DNA of 33,067 bases, taken from assembly GCA_041497995.1 (NCBI GenBank), contig JBGQHM010000025.1, positions 1 to 33,067 of the forward strand. Direction: 5' to 3'. The DNA is from DATKMS01 sp041497995. Lineage in GTDB: Bacteria > Desulfobacterota > Binatia > HRBIN30. This document shows, in pieces, positions 8,193 to 16,300 of the stretch. Both the position numbers and the translations under genes were made by a program. The first letter of the stretch is position 1. Each line of letters starts with the position of its first letter. The notes below the pieces were generated by a model. That model saw nothing but the letters and a program-made list of their open reading frames with translations, was not told the DNA's origin and searched no databases.

Positions 8193-9113
8193 GTGACTCG
8201 TCTGCTGTTGGGGCTGTGGTGTGTAACCAACGCTGCATGTGGCGGCACCGTTCCACTCGGCGGCGGCGACGTTGCGCGCACGGAACGGGTGTGGATCGAT
8301 GCCAGTCGCGCAACGCCACGTAACGGCACCTTCACGGGTACGCCCACGCGGACGCTGCGCACGCTGATCTGGCAACCAGCTTCAGCGGAGGCACTGCCTG
8401 TGCTCGTGATGGCACACGGGTTTGGTGTGTTGCCGGAAGATTTCGACGCCTTTGCCCACGCCGTTGCTGCCGCAGGCTTCATTCTAGCTGCACCTGCGTT
8501 CCCCCTGACCAATCAGAACGCACCCGGCGGCCAGTTGGGATTCAACGATCTGATCCATCAGCCAGGCGATCTCAGTTTCATCATCACGCAGCTCCTCCAA
8601 GCAGCTGGCACCAAGGGTGATCCCCTCGCGGGCCGCATCATGCCAGGAGACATCGCCGTCCTCGGACAGTCGCTCGGTGCCGCAACGGTGATCGGTCTGA
8701 CGCGGAAGAACTGCTGCCGCGATGTACGCGTGCGCGCCAGCATCCTTTCGGCGGCGCCGCTGATTGGTGGCTTCGGATCGGATCCGATCTCCGCCGCCGG
8801 CCCGCCGACACTCATTCTGCACGGCACGGCCGACACGACCGTTCCATACCCGATCGCTATGCAGCTCTACAGCCTGATTGACCCGCCTCGATTCCTTGTC
8901 GGTATCGACGGGGCCGAGCACGCCGACGCCCTCGAGAGTCAACTAGAGCCGCCAATCGCCGCGCGCGCCGTGGGCCAACGGGCGACCATCGCTTTCCTCA
9001 ACGCAGTATTCCGCGGCGCATCCGCCGAGCTTGACGCCACGCTCGCGGCGCTCGCTGCAGAAGGAAACGTGCTGCAAGCGGATCCGGGCCCTCTGAGCGG
9101 TGTCAATCGCTAG
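8193..9113 (+). CDS. Alpha/beta hydrolase (dienelactone hydrolase/chlorophyllase-like), exported
   Basis: A 306-residue alpha/beta hydrolase with oxyanion-hole region VLVMAHGFGV, nucleophile elbow AVLGQSLGAAT (Ser in GxSxG), acid residue in LHGTADTTVPY and histidine in IDGAEHAD. The first 16 residues are hydrophobic and end at AAC-G, so it may be a lipoprotein or secreted enzyme, although the lipobox is imperfect. Two cysteines (NCC) and a loop rich in Gly/Asn follow the pattern of secreted esterases. The substrate is unknown. The start is GTG 8193. The gene runs tail to tail into the AhpD-like gene, overlapping it by 11 bases. Confidence 0.8.
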   Translation: MTRLLLGLWCVTNAACGGTVPLGGGDVARTERVWIDASRATPRNGTFTGTPTRTLRTLIWQPASAEALPVLVMAHGFGVLPEDFDAFAHAVAAAGFILAAPAFPLTNQNAPGGQLGFNDLIHQPGDLSFIITQLLQAAGTKGDPLAGRIMPGDIAVLGQSLGAATVIGLTRKNCCRDVRVRASILSAAPLIGGFGSDPISAAGPPTLILHGTADTTVPYPIAMQLYSLIDPPRFLVGIDGAEHADALESQLEPPIAARAVGQRATIAFLNAVFRGASAELDATLAALAAEGNVLQADPGPLSGVNR

Positions 9114-10206
9114 GAGTGTTCGCCGCAGAGGCGAAGCGGGCGAGATTGAGCTGCTGACGAACGTCCTGGCTCATTTCTTTCATGATCGCGTCGAGCGGGA
9201 TGCCGGTGGCATCGGCGATGCGGTCGACGACGTTGAACGAGCCGATCACCGCGGCGACCTCCACAAAGCTCGCGGGCGGCAGCAGCGCTCGTAGATGTTC
9301 GCGCTCCGTCGACGCCGGCTCGCCGCGCATCACCGCTTCGGTAAAGGCGAGCAGGTCTGCGCCATGCTGAACGCCCGCGTCCGCCTGACCGGCCCCATTC
9401 ACCGCCGCAACGTCCACCTCGGTTCCCGTCATCTGGCTGCTCACACGGAGCATCGTCGCATGCGCGGTCGTTCAATAGAAGCACTGGTTGAGCGCCGAGA
9501 CGCGCGCCGCGATCAACTCGATCTGCATCCGGTCGAGGCAGCGGCGGGCGGTGGGGTCGGTGATCTGCGCGACGGGCAGATAGTGCGTCGCCGCCAGCGT
9601 TTGTAGCATCCGCACCTCGGACGGCACGAGACTCAAGGCCCGTACGATGTTGGGAATCATCGCGCCCGCTGGGTACAGGTCGGCCTCTCGTCCACACGCA
9701 TCCTCCGGGGCAATCATCGGTACCCAGGCGGTCCCAGGTTTCGCGGACACGGGCAGATAGTGCGATGGCTCACCGGCGCGCGGCTGCGGGAGCGGGAACG
9801 GTGCGATGCCCAGTGCGCGCGCGAACGCGTCGACACCCGTCAGCATCGTCACCACGCCGAGCAGCTCGACGTAGGGTGCGACGTCCACGCCGCCGGCGAT
9901 GACGGCGTCGAACCATGGCCGCGACAACCGTGCCGGATCCGTCCGGACCCGATGGATCACGTCGACGACGTGCTCAGGCAATGCACCGACGCTCTCGTGC
10001 TCACCCCTGACCGCTGCGGCTGACAGCGCGGCCTTACGCGTCGCGCACAAGGTGCACTCATCCGCCCGGCGCGCTTCCGCCGCGATGGCGACGCGCTGCC
10101 GGCCGCTCCACCATGCCCCCGCGGTGCTGAGGTGTTCCCACAGGGCGCGGTGTGCGGCTCGTATATCGTCACGCACCCGGAAGGCACCGTAGTCGAAATC
10201 ATCCAT
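9103..10206 (-). CDS. AhpD-like (carboxymuconolactone decarboxylase family) candidate selenoprotein, read through one in-frame TGA
   Basis: From ATG 10204-10206 the frame runs 244 codons to a TGA at 9472-9474, then continues in the same frame for 122 codons to the stop at 9103-9105. Residues 242-249 read C-F-Y-(TGA)-T-T-A-H. This matches the AhpD active site CxxCxxxH, with the TGA exactly at the second cysteine. The preceding segment MQIELIAARVSALNQ and the following SFVEVAAVIGSFNVVDRIAD are continuous AhpD-fold helices, so both sides belong to one domain. An earlier half-domain carries CTLC (C51, C54). AhpD proteins are thiol peroxidase partners or decarboxylases, and Sec-containing AhpD-like proteins are known from genome and metagenome surveys. 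A point mutation to nonsense is the alternative. No Sec machinery gene is in the window. The start is uncertain; a GTG at 10272 would add 22 residues. Confidence 0.75.
9438..9452 (-). promoter_or_regulatory. Candidate bacterial SECIS hairpin
   Basis: On the minus strand, 19 nt after the in-frame TGA, there is a perfect 5-bp stem UGCUC/GAGCA with a CGUGU loop. An extra G-C pair lies beyond one mismatch. The loop begins 24 nt after the TGA and has G at its second position. This fits the published bacterial SECIS rule: apical loop about 16-37 nt after UGA, with G in the first two loop positions. The stem is short, so the structural support is modest. Confidence 0.45.
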
Positions 10207-10313
10207 CGCCGCTGTACCCACTTGACGCACACATACTCCAGCACGGCCGCGGGCGGAAGTGCCCGGCCGCACTCAGGGTGCTGCTCGCAAACACGCCGTC
10301 GTAGAAATCCGCA

Positions 10314-10544
10314 TCACCTCGCGGTCACTACGCCCCCGGTGAACCGCAGCCGCTCAACGCGACGTTCACTGCCCGCAACCGGCAGCGTGCGCACAACGCG
10401 CGGCGGCGTCGCGCCGACGTCGACGATACTCACGCTGTCGTACAGATGATTGACGACCCACACCTCGGTGTCGGTCCGCGCCGCCAGCGCGACCGGCTCA
10501 AGCCCTACCGGCACCGATCCGACACGTGTCAGATCACCACACCC
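10314..10544 (-). pseudogene. Remnant of a YVTN-type beta-propeller protein
   Basis: The minus-strand frame contains one clear propeller-blade stretch: RVGSVPVGLEPVALAART, EVWVVNHLYDSVSIVDV and PPRVVRTLPVAG. This is the repeat pattern of YVTN-family surface propeller proteins. It then degrades (SERRVERLRFTGG) and stops at 10314. There is no start or signal sequence of its own: upstream the frame runs into the antisense of the Cys-rich gene. Complete relatives have many blades, so this is a fragment of about 75 residues. I infer a decayed gene end or a recombination scar. Confidence 0.55.
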
Positions 10545-10605
10545 CCTCACCTCACGTGATCGCACTGACGCGCGCGATGCGTGGAGCGAACGCCGAGGAA
10601 CGGGT

Positions 10606-11409
10606 CTATGGAGCACACTGAGTGCCGGTGCAATTCCCGGATGCGCAGTCGCTGCCTGCCGTGCACGTTTGCCCGTTGGCGAGCTTACACCCATGAGCGC
10701 TCAGGTCGCAGCTGTGCACGCCATCGCAATCTGTGTCACTGGTGCAACCGCAGGCACCGGCGACGCAGGCCTTGTCATTGGCACTGCTCGTACAGTCGAC
10801 GCAGCCGATACCGCACGACGTGGCGAACGTGGCATCCATACACGTTCCCGGTGCACCGGCGCAGCAGAAGCCACTGACACAATCGTTATTCGTCGTGCAG
10901 CTCGCCGGCGTTGCCACAGGAGTCTCAGTTTCATTCGACGTGGGCGTCGACGTGCACGTCGGGGTGGAGGTCGTAGTCTCCGTCGGGGTACTGGACGGGG
11001 TGTTCGTGCGCGTGGGCGTGGTCGTCGGCGTAGCGGTCGGTGGCACGGATGGGAGGGCACGCACGATAGCGTTCACAAACGCATCCACCGTGCTGCCAAC
11101 GGCGACCGCGTCACCCACAGTCGCGCAGCCCCCCTTGCCCTCCGCCTTTTGGAAGGTTCTGAAAAACGATACACCCGCATTCGTCAGGCACCGCTGATCA
11201 ACGGGCTTCCCGCGCTGCGTCGCATTCTCATAGCAGTGGAGCTCTCGGTGCGCTCTCGTTGCCACTGCCTGTATCTTTGCAGCCGCGCATCTCTGACCGG
11301 GCGTAGCGCCGATGGCTAGCGCGGTCGATGGATTGGCAAGGGTCACACCAACGAGCGCGGACGCTCCGGCGAGAACCGCACGAAAGCCCTTCTGGTTCCA
11401 ATGATACAT
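10606..11409 (-). CDS. Secreted Cys-rich protein with Thr/Pro linker
   Basis: The 267-residue protein starts at ATG 11407-11409, with GAGGAGG five bases upstream. It has a signal peptide (about residues 1-33, ending ALA-IG). A helical domain of about 100 residues with three or four cysteines (GQRCAAAKIQ, LHCYENA, DQRCLTNAG, GGCATVGDA) follows. Then comes a low-complexity linker of about 40 residues of T, P, S and E, and a C-terminal half with about 20 cysteines in patterns such as CTTNNDCVSGFCCAG and CTAGSDCASGNCTG. The C-terminal repeats resemble the Cys-rich modules of secreted eukaryote-like and myxobacterial proteins. The function is unknown; a cell-surface or extracellular location is likely. 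Confidence 0.8.
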   Translation of the reverse strand: MYHWNQKGFRAVLAGASALVGVTLANPSTALAIGATPGQRCAAAKIQAVATRAHRELHCYENATQRGKPVDQRCLTNAGVSFFRTFQKAEGKGGCATVGDAVAVGSTVDAFVNAIVRALPSVPPTATPTTTPTRTNTPSSTPTETTTSTPTCTSTPTSNETETPVATPASCTTNNDCVSGFCCAGAPGTCMDATFATSCGIGCVDCTSSANDKACVAGACGCTSDTDCDGVHSCDLSAHGCKLANGQTCTAGSDCASGNCTGTQCAP

Positions 11410-11483
11410 TGGGCCCTCCTCGTCGCTTTGAGAATTGACCTTCCAGCGCATCGGAATCCCACTGGGAGACCAGCGCACGCCCG

Positions 11484-11912
11484 TCAACGTCCCCACCGAG
11501 TTGGACGTGATCCCTCATCCCTCGCAGCCGCCTTGTATGTCTTCTCCGCTTTGGTGTTCGTCTTCGCTCCGTTGAAGCGGCCCCAGAGCCGGTTGATGTG
11601 CTTGGCATCGTAGCCGTTCGGCGGAGCCGTGACGTTGGTGCCGGCTTTGCGGCCGGGCATGGCCTGGTGGCTTGCCTTGGGCGCGCGGTATTCATCCGTA
11701 TCCACGTCGGGATCCCCGTGTCCCGCGCGTTGCCTGTCCGCACCCGGGGCGGCCGCGACTATCCCCTCCGCTGCAAGCTGTATCCCTGCTGCCGGCCCGA
11801 TCGTTTGGGTCGACGTGCCTGGGAAGGTCCGAGTGGGGACGTAGTTCGTCGCGCTCGCGGACGCCGCCCACAACACCGATACCGCAAAGGCGATCCGCAC
11901 CGTTGCCTTCAT
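11484..11912 (-). CDS. Small exported protein of unknown function
   Basis: 142 residues starting at ATG 11910-11912 with GGAGGAATTAGCG just upstream, a strong ribosome site. Residues 1-21 form a signal peptide (MKATVRIAFAVSVLWAASASA). The mature part is hydrophilic and Lys/Arg-rich toward the end (RFNGAKTNTKAEKTYKAAA). I do not recognise a family. The Arg-rich last dozen residues look less natural, so a late frameshift is possible. The gene precedes the Cys-rich secreted protein on the same strand, with 74 bases between them. Confidence 0.6.
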   Translation of the reverse strand: MKATVRIAFAVSVLWAASASATNYVPTRTFPGTSTQTIGPAAGIQLAAEGIVAAAPGADRQRAGHGDPDVDTDEYRAPKASHQAMPGRKAGTNVTAPPNGYDAKHINRLWGRFNGAKTNTKAEKTYKAAARDEGSRPTRWGR

Positions 11913-12009
11913 CGCTAATTCCTCCGCACCGATCGAGTTAGGCTGATGCTACGCGCAGACGAATACAATTCCAAGCACAACCTTGGCGCACGTGCGCCTG
12001 AGGCTGGCG

Positions 12010-13023
12010 TTAGGGAGCGCTCGGCGCGCGCACCGGTTGCGCTATGCCTTCGGGCACCTGCAGCACCCAGTTGAAGAAGCGCACCATCCACGGATTCACG
12101 AATATGAACCGGCGCGGCCACAACGGCGAATGCCACTGCTCGGGTGGCAGTGTACCGTCGAGGATCTCGCTCACGGCACCGGCCGCGTGCGTCGCCAGCG
12201 TATCGAGGATGCGCGCCCCGAGCTCCCTTGACGCACCCGCCGGCGCTCCGGCGTAGGTTTCCTCCTGGAAGAAGCGCAGGCCGCCGCGGAAGGCCTTGAT
12301 CATCGCCCGCAGCCCAGCGGGCCGACCGGCTGCGATGGCCGGCGGTGCCTCACCGCGTTCCTGCAACCAGCCATCCACTGTCTGCCGCGGCAACGTCGCG
12401 TAGTCCTTCTCAACCCAGTCGGGGTGCAGCGCCAGGAGCTGCGAGGTTTCGACCAACCCCGCGTGTATATCGCCAACCAGATCCTCGCGGCGTACGCCTG
12501 GCAAAGCGCCGAGCACCTCGGAGAGCTCGTTGCTGCCGCCCGTCAGCCGGGTGAGCATGACGGAGAAGATACAGGCCATGCGGATGCCGCGCGTTCGCGT
12601 CACCCGGTCGCAGGCCGCCTCGATCGCCAGGAAGTGGCGCGGGCTGCCGTGGAAGTTGGAGACCAACACGTCGCGGAATCCCTGTGACGCCAGCGAGCGG
12701 CCCAGATCCTCCAACACGGCAATCGTCGTCGAGGGACGGAAGAACAGCGACCCGGGGTGCGGCAGCGCATCCGTCGCCGCATAGATGAACGGGAGTTTCA
12801 GAAACGTTTTTCCGCGGTGCCGTTCAGGCAGGAAGCGCAGCACGCGCTCCGCCAATCCCTCGCCTTCGAGCGCATCGGCACCAAGCGGGAGATGCGGGCC
12901 ATGCACTTCCAACGGCGAGCACGTCACCAGCACGACGCAGCGCTCGCGGTCGAGCGCGTCGAACTGCCGCTTTGTCAGCCGTTCCCATCGCAACACTACG
13001 GGCTCGGTGGTTGTTGCCTCCAT
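12010..13023 (-). CDS. Creatininase-family amidohydrolase
   Basis: The 337-residue protein has the metal-binding motifs of the creatininase/mycofactocin MftE family: SPLEVHGPHLPLGAD (Glu39, His41, Asp50), SNFHGSPRHFLAIEAA and GDIHAGLVETSQLL. Family members are Zn/Mn amidohydrolases acting on creatinine or pterin/flavin-precursor amides. It is longer than typical ~250-residue members, with about 90 extra C-terminal residues ending in a hydrophobic WMVRFFNWVLQV segment that may touch the membrane. The start is ATG 13021-13023, with GGAGG six bases upstream. The substrate is unknown. Confidence 0.8.
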   Translation of the reverse strand: MEATTTEPVVLRWERLTKRQFDALDRERCVVLVTCSPLEVHGPHLPLGADALEGEGLAERVLRFLPERHRGKTFLKLPFIYAATDALPHPGSLFFRPSTTIAVLEDLGRSLASQGFRDVLVSNFHGSPRHFLAIEAACDRVTRTRGIRMACIFSVMLTRLTGGSNELSEVLGALPGVRREDLVGDIHAGLVETSQLLALHPDWVEKDYATLPRQTVDGWLQERGEAPPAIAAGRPAGLRAMIKAFRGGLRFFQEETYAGAPAGASRELGARILDTLATHAAGAVSEILDGTLPPEQWHSPLWPRRFIFVNPWMVRFFNWVLQVPEGIAQPVRAPSAP

Positions 13024-13101
13024 CACACTCCTCCATCTCGGCTCGGGCGCTTACGATGGCCCGGGGTCGCGCTGTCCCGTGTGCCCTTACCACCTCGCTC
13101 G

Positions 13102-13734
13102 TCAGCCCGGCAACTTGCGCCAGACGCTCGCCAGCCAGGGCTGCTGTTCGCGCGGCAGGCCAGGTGGGCGGAAATAGTGGCTCAGCTCGATGAAGCCCGC
13201 TGCGGACACGTAGCGGCGCCACGTTTCCAGACTATGGTATGCACCGTAGCGTCCGCGGTTCCAGCCTTCCTCGTCATGGCCGCGAGGGTTCGAGCTGAAC
13301 AGCACACCGCCCGGTTTCAGGGTTGCGTGCAGTTGCAGTAACACGCGCGGCAGCTCCTGGCTGGGGACATGAAACAGCGCGGCGTTGGCGAACACGCCGT
13401 CGAAGCGGTCACTCGGTAGATCGAGCGCCAGGAAGTCCTGGTGCCACACGTCGCAGCCGCTGTACGCGCGCGCCATTGCTGCGAAGCGCGCCGCGCCTTC
13501 GAGGCCTACGGCCACGTGACCGAGATCGGCAAACACCTTGAGGTCGCGCCCCGGGCCGCAACCAAAATCGAGGATCGTGAAAGGCGGCGTTCCCTTGATG
13601 TACTGCACTAGCGCCCTGATGTTCTGGCTCACGTCGTGGTCGCGGGTGCCTTGCCAGAAATCTTCGGCGCCCTGGTTGTAGTGTTCCAACGTCAGGTCCG
13701 AGACCTCTTTTAGATCGTGGGGATTCAATCCCAT
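13102..13734 (-). CDS. SAM-dependent methyltransferase, class I
   Basis: The 210-residue protein has a SAM-binding fold: ILDFGCGPGRDLKVFADLG (motif I), VGLEGAARFAAMA (acidic ribose-binding position), and HQDFLALDLPSDRFDGVFANAALFHVP (motifs II and III). LKPGGVLFSSNPRG follows. The length and a GYNQ-like start (LEHYNQGAEDFWQGTRDHDV) match small-molecule methyltransferases. The acceptor is unknown. A Shine-Dalgarno is not evident; TAAGCT lies nine bases before the ATG, which could allow a leaderless transcript. Confidence 0.85.
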   Translation of the reverse strand: MGLNPHDLKEVSDLTLEHYNQGAEDFWQGTRDHDVSQNIRALVQYIKGTPPFTILDFGCGPGRDLKVFADLGHVAVGLEGAARFAAMARAYSGCDVWHQDFLALDLPSDRFDGVFANAALFHVPSQELPRVLLQLHATLKPGGVLFSSNPRGHDEEGWNRGRYGAYHSLETWRRYVSAAGFIELSHYFRPPGLPREQQPWLASVWRKLPG

Positions 13735-13813
13735 GTTCGGTCTAGCTTAGGCGCTCCGTGAGCTTCCCGCGACCCCGGTCTCGCGCCATCAACTGCGCGC
13801 GCGAACGCGCTGC

Positions 13814-14977
13814 TCATGCCGGTCGACCCCCGCGTGATGTGAGACGCTGGCTGACCCAATTCGCCAACCGGGCAAACGGTGGAAACCGTGCCGGTACGCG
13901 CTCGGGCGTGCGCGACAAACTCCGCACAAAATACGTGCGTGAGAACTCTCCGGCTGAGAAGAGCCGCCCCGCCTCATCGGTGAACCAGTTGTGCCACGAC
14001 CACCAATGCTGCCAGGGAAACAGACACGCCTCGATCACACCGTACGGTAAGGACCGCCGCTCCCCTTCAGCGACCACCTCGCGCGCCCACTTCAGAAACG
14101 CCACCTTGTCCCGAATCATCTGGTTTGGGTCGCTGCGCTTCGTTGCGAAGGGAATGGTCGGAATCGCATCGTCCGTGGTGTAGACGTACCCGTGCGTGCC
14201 GATCATCGTTTTGATGTCCCATTGTCCGTATCGTTCAAGCGTCGCAATCCATTCGTCACCGGACACGTCCTGGTTCGGCGCGGTGAACACCGTATGCATG
14301 AACGAGTCGCCAGCGAACAGAATGCCTTGCGTGGCATCGAGCAGCGATGCGTGCCCGTCGCAATGGCCCGGCGACGCGATCACCTCGAGCCGGACGCCGG
14401 CTGTTTCCAACGCTTCGCCCAGCCGACGCAGCTCCACCCGGCCGGCCTGGCAGGGTTGGCCGATGAACATGCGTCGTGCGAGCGACAGCCGCACCGGCTC
14501 GCGAATGGCCTTCAGTGTCGTCTCGGTTGCGTAGACAGGGCTTCCCGTGAGCTCCGATGCGAGCGCCGTGTTACCGACGTGCTCTTCGTGGGAGTGCGTC
14601 GCAACGACGGCGCGTATCTGACTCCCGTGCGTCCCGAGGTAATGCTCCAGGCGCTTGCGGCCAAACCGCGGCCCGGGATCGATGAGGACATCCTTGTAGT
14701 GGATCGCCGTGAAGCGCTCCCCGAACACCGTCGTCAGAGCCAGCGACGGCACGTTGTTCATAAAGATTAGGCGCAGAGAGCCGGCGAGGAGGTCGATCCG
14801 CCGATTCCAGGTCCGCAGCGCTCCGAGCGCTTGGTGCACAGAAACAAAAAGCTGTCGGCAAAGCATCCAAGGCAGAAGCAAGAAGAACCACAGCCAGTAC
14901 TTGATCCAGAACGCAACGATTCCAGCTCGCCGGTGCGGCGGGAACATGCGTTCGTCGATTGGAGGAAGGTTCCTCAC
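13814..14977 (-). CDS. Membrane-anchored metallo-beta-lactamase-fold hydrolase
   Basis: A 387-residue MBL-fold protein. Motif THSHEEHVGN (residues 127-136; H128, H130, H133) holds the metal-binding histidines, with Glu where most members have Asp (HxHxDH). Further motifs are SPGHCDGH and LFAGDSFMH, and then TMIGTHG. A hydrophobic segment at about residues 18-48 suggests membrane anchoring. The substrate class is open: such enzymes hydrolyse esters, lactones or nucleic acids. The start GTG 14975-14977 overlaps the stop of the truncated glycosyltransferase (GTGA), with GAGG nearby, so it is translationally coupled. Confidence 0.8.
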   Translation of the reverse strand: MRNLPPIDERMFPPHRRAGIVAFWIKYWLWFFLLLPWMLCRQLFVSVHQALGALRTWNRRIDLLAGSLRLIFMNNVPSLALTTVFGERFTAIHYKDVLIDPGPRFGRKRLEHYLGTHGSQIRAVVATHSHEEHVGNTALASELTGSPVYATETTLKAIREPVRLSLARRMFIGQPCQAGRVELRRLGEALETAGVRLEVIASPGHCDGHASLLDATQGILFAGDSFMHTVFTAPNQDVSGDEWIATLERYGQWDIKTMIGTHGYVYTTDDAIPTIPFATKRSDPNQMIRDKVAFLKWAREVVAEGERRSLPYGVIEACLFPWQHWWSWHNWFTDEAGRLFSAGEFSRTYFVRSLSRTPERVPARFPPFARLANWVSQRLTSRGGRPA

Positions 14978-15210
14978 GGCACCTCAACGAAGGTTAGCGC
15001 CCCTTTGCCCCGCGCGTTTGCCACGAGCCGAACGTCAGGAAGATCAACGTCACTGACCGCCCGCTGGACGGCGCGCCGCTCGCTCTTCGGCCCGTCATCG
15101 ACGACGATGACCTCGCTCGGACGCGTCAGCTGTGCGGCGACAGAGCGCAGGGCACGCTGCAACATGACCGGGCGCCGGCAGGTAGGGACGACGACGCTCA
15201 CTCGAGCCAT
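14974..15210 (-). pseudogene. Truncated family 2 glycosyltransferase
   Basis: The frame starts at ATG 15208-15210 and encodes only 78 residues. These are the first part of a GT-A fold: ARVSVVVPTCRRPVMLQRALRSV and EVIVVDDGPKSERRAV. The DxD metal site and acceptor region are missing. After about residue 60 (RLVANARGKGA) the sequence should continue through ARNxG-type helices, but it ends at a stop that overlaps the MBL gene start. Its start overlaps the end of the upstream glycosyltransferase by 13 bases. It looks like a deletion remnant, although a short functional peptide is not excluded. Confidence 0.65.
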
Positions 15211-16076
15211 GACACCGTCGTATTCGGGTCGGTGGGATGCGCAGACCGATCGCGTGGACCATCCGGAAAGTACGGATGTGTATGCAAGATGCCTGGCAGT
15301 GTCATGGGATCGATCTTGATGGTTCGCGGCCAGCGCCAAGCTGGATCCCTGTAGAACAGATCGCGTGTCTGCGGCGTCCATCGCAGCCATCTGTCCTCGA
15401 ACCAACCAGGCAGGAGCTGAAAGGCGTGAGCCCAGGAATGCACTTTCTCCCACATGCGCTCGTCGCTGAGGACGTATCCCATGTGCCAGAAGAAAAAGGT
15501 CGGGGGCAGATCGATCGGCGATCCCGTCGCGTGACGCCAGCGGTAGAATTTCGTGTCTGCATCGAGATGCACCGCCACGGCACCGCGCATGAAGGAATCG
15601 ACCTGACCATTCTCCTTCTGAAACCGGGTCTCCAGGAGATAGTCGAAGCGCTTGAAGCACGCCCGGTAAGGCATGTAGTAACGCGTGCCGCGGGCATTGC
15701 GCCCGCTGATCTCGGCCTTCAAACGCTCGAGGCCCCCTTCCGGGTAGAACTCATCCGCATCGATGGACAAGCACACATCGGCACCCGCGCGACGCAACGC
15801 GAGCAGGCCGTCGTTGCGCATGTCCTCCTCGCGCTCCCACTCCCCTTCAACGATGGTCAGGTGCGGGAGCTGACGCGACAAGCTGCTCAAGATGTCGCGC
15901 GTTGCATCCGCGACGCGAAACATCTCTCTGGCGCGCGCGTTGTACGCGATCCAGGGGTGTGCCGAGAACAACACTACGATGTGTTCGACGTGCAGGGCGA
16001 GGGCTCGCAAGCAGTAGGAGATGTATTGCTCCTGATTGTACGCGAGAACGAGCGCACCGAACCGCAGCGACCCCAT
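15198..16076 (-). CDS. Glycosyltransferase-like protein (GT2-type)
   Basis: 292 residues from ATG 16074-16076, with GGAGG seven bases upstream. It has a FGALVLAYNQEQYISYCLRAL start, a VCLSIDADEFYPEGGLERL segment where DAD is the metal/nucleotide-sugar motif, and conserved aromatic and charged residues in the C-terminal half (FFFWHMGYVLSDERMWEKV). This pattern fits glycan-modifying glycosyltransferases that act on a peripheral sugar. The sugar and acceptor are unknown. It heads a run of minus-strand genes in which the truncated glycosyltransferase and MBL gene follow with overlaps. Confidence 0.75.
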   Translation of the reverse strand: MGSLRFGALVLAYNQEQYISYCLRALALHVEHIVVLFSAHPWIAYNARAREMFRVADATRDILSSLSRQLPHLTIVEGEWEREEDMRNDGLLALRRAGADVCLSIDADEFYPEGGLERLKAEISGRNARGTRYYMPYRACFKRFDYLLETRFQKENGQVDSFMRGAVAVHLDADTKFYRWRHATGSPIDLPPTFFFWHMGYVLSDERMWEKVHSWAHAFQLLPGWFEDRWLRWTPQTRDLFYRDPAWRWPRTIKIDPMTLPGILHTHPYFPDGPRDRSAHPTDPNTTVSWLE

Positions 16077-16300
16077 CACCGTTCCTCCATCCCGTCTCTC
16101 ATCGCGCGCAGATATGCCACCGCGCCACGGGAATGCAAACGTCCGAGCCACCTCAACCCCCTGAATCCGTGCACGCTACATGTGTAAACCTGCGATCGGA
16201 TGAGCATCGGAAACTCTCTTCATAGCGGCAACGAACGCGATGAACGTGCGATCCTACGCGCGCAGACCACCGCGATTCCGCTGCGAGTCGGCCAACGTTC

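Noticed and set aside
9472..9474. The TGA considered as a simple stop giving a 244-residue protein
   Set aside because: It falls inside an AhpD domain, at the catalytic Cys position, and the domain continues in the same frame for 122 codons. Nonsense mutation remains possible, but Sec is the better reading.
10450..11319. A plus-strand open frame opposite the Cys-rich secreted protein
   Set aside because: The minus-strand protein has a strong ribosome site, a signal peptide and an organised Cys pattern.
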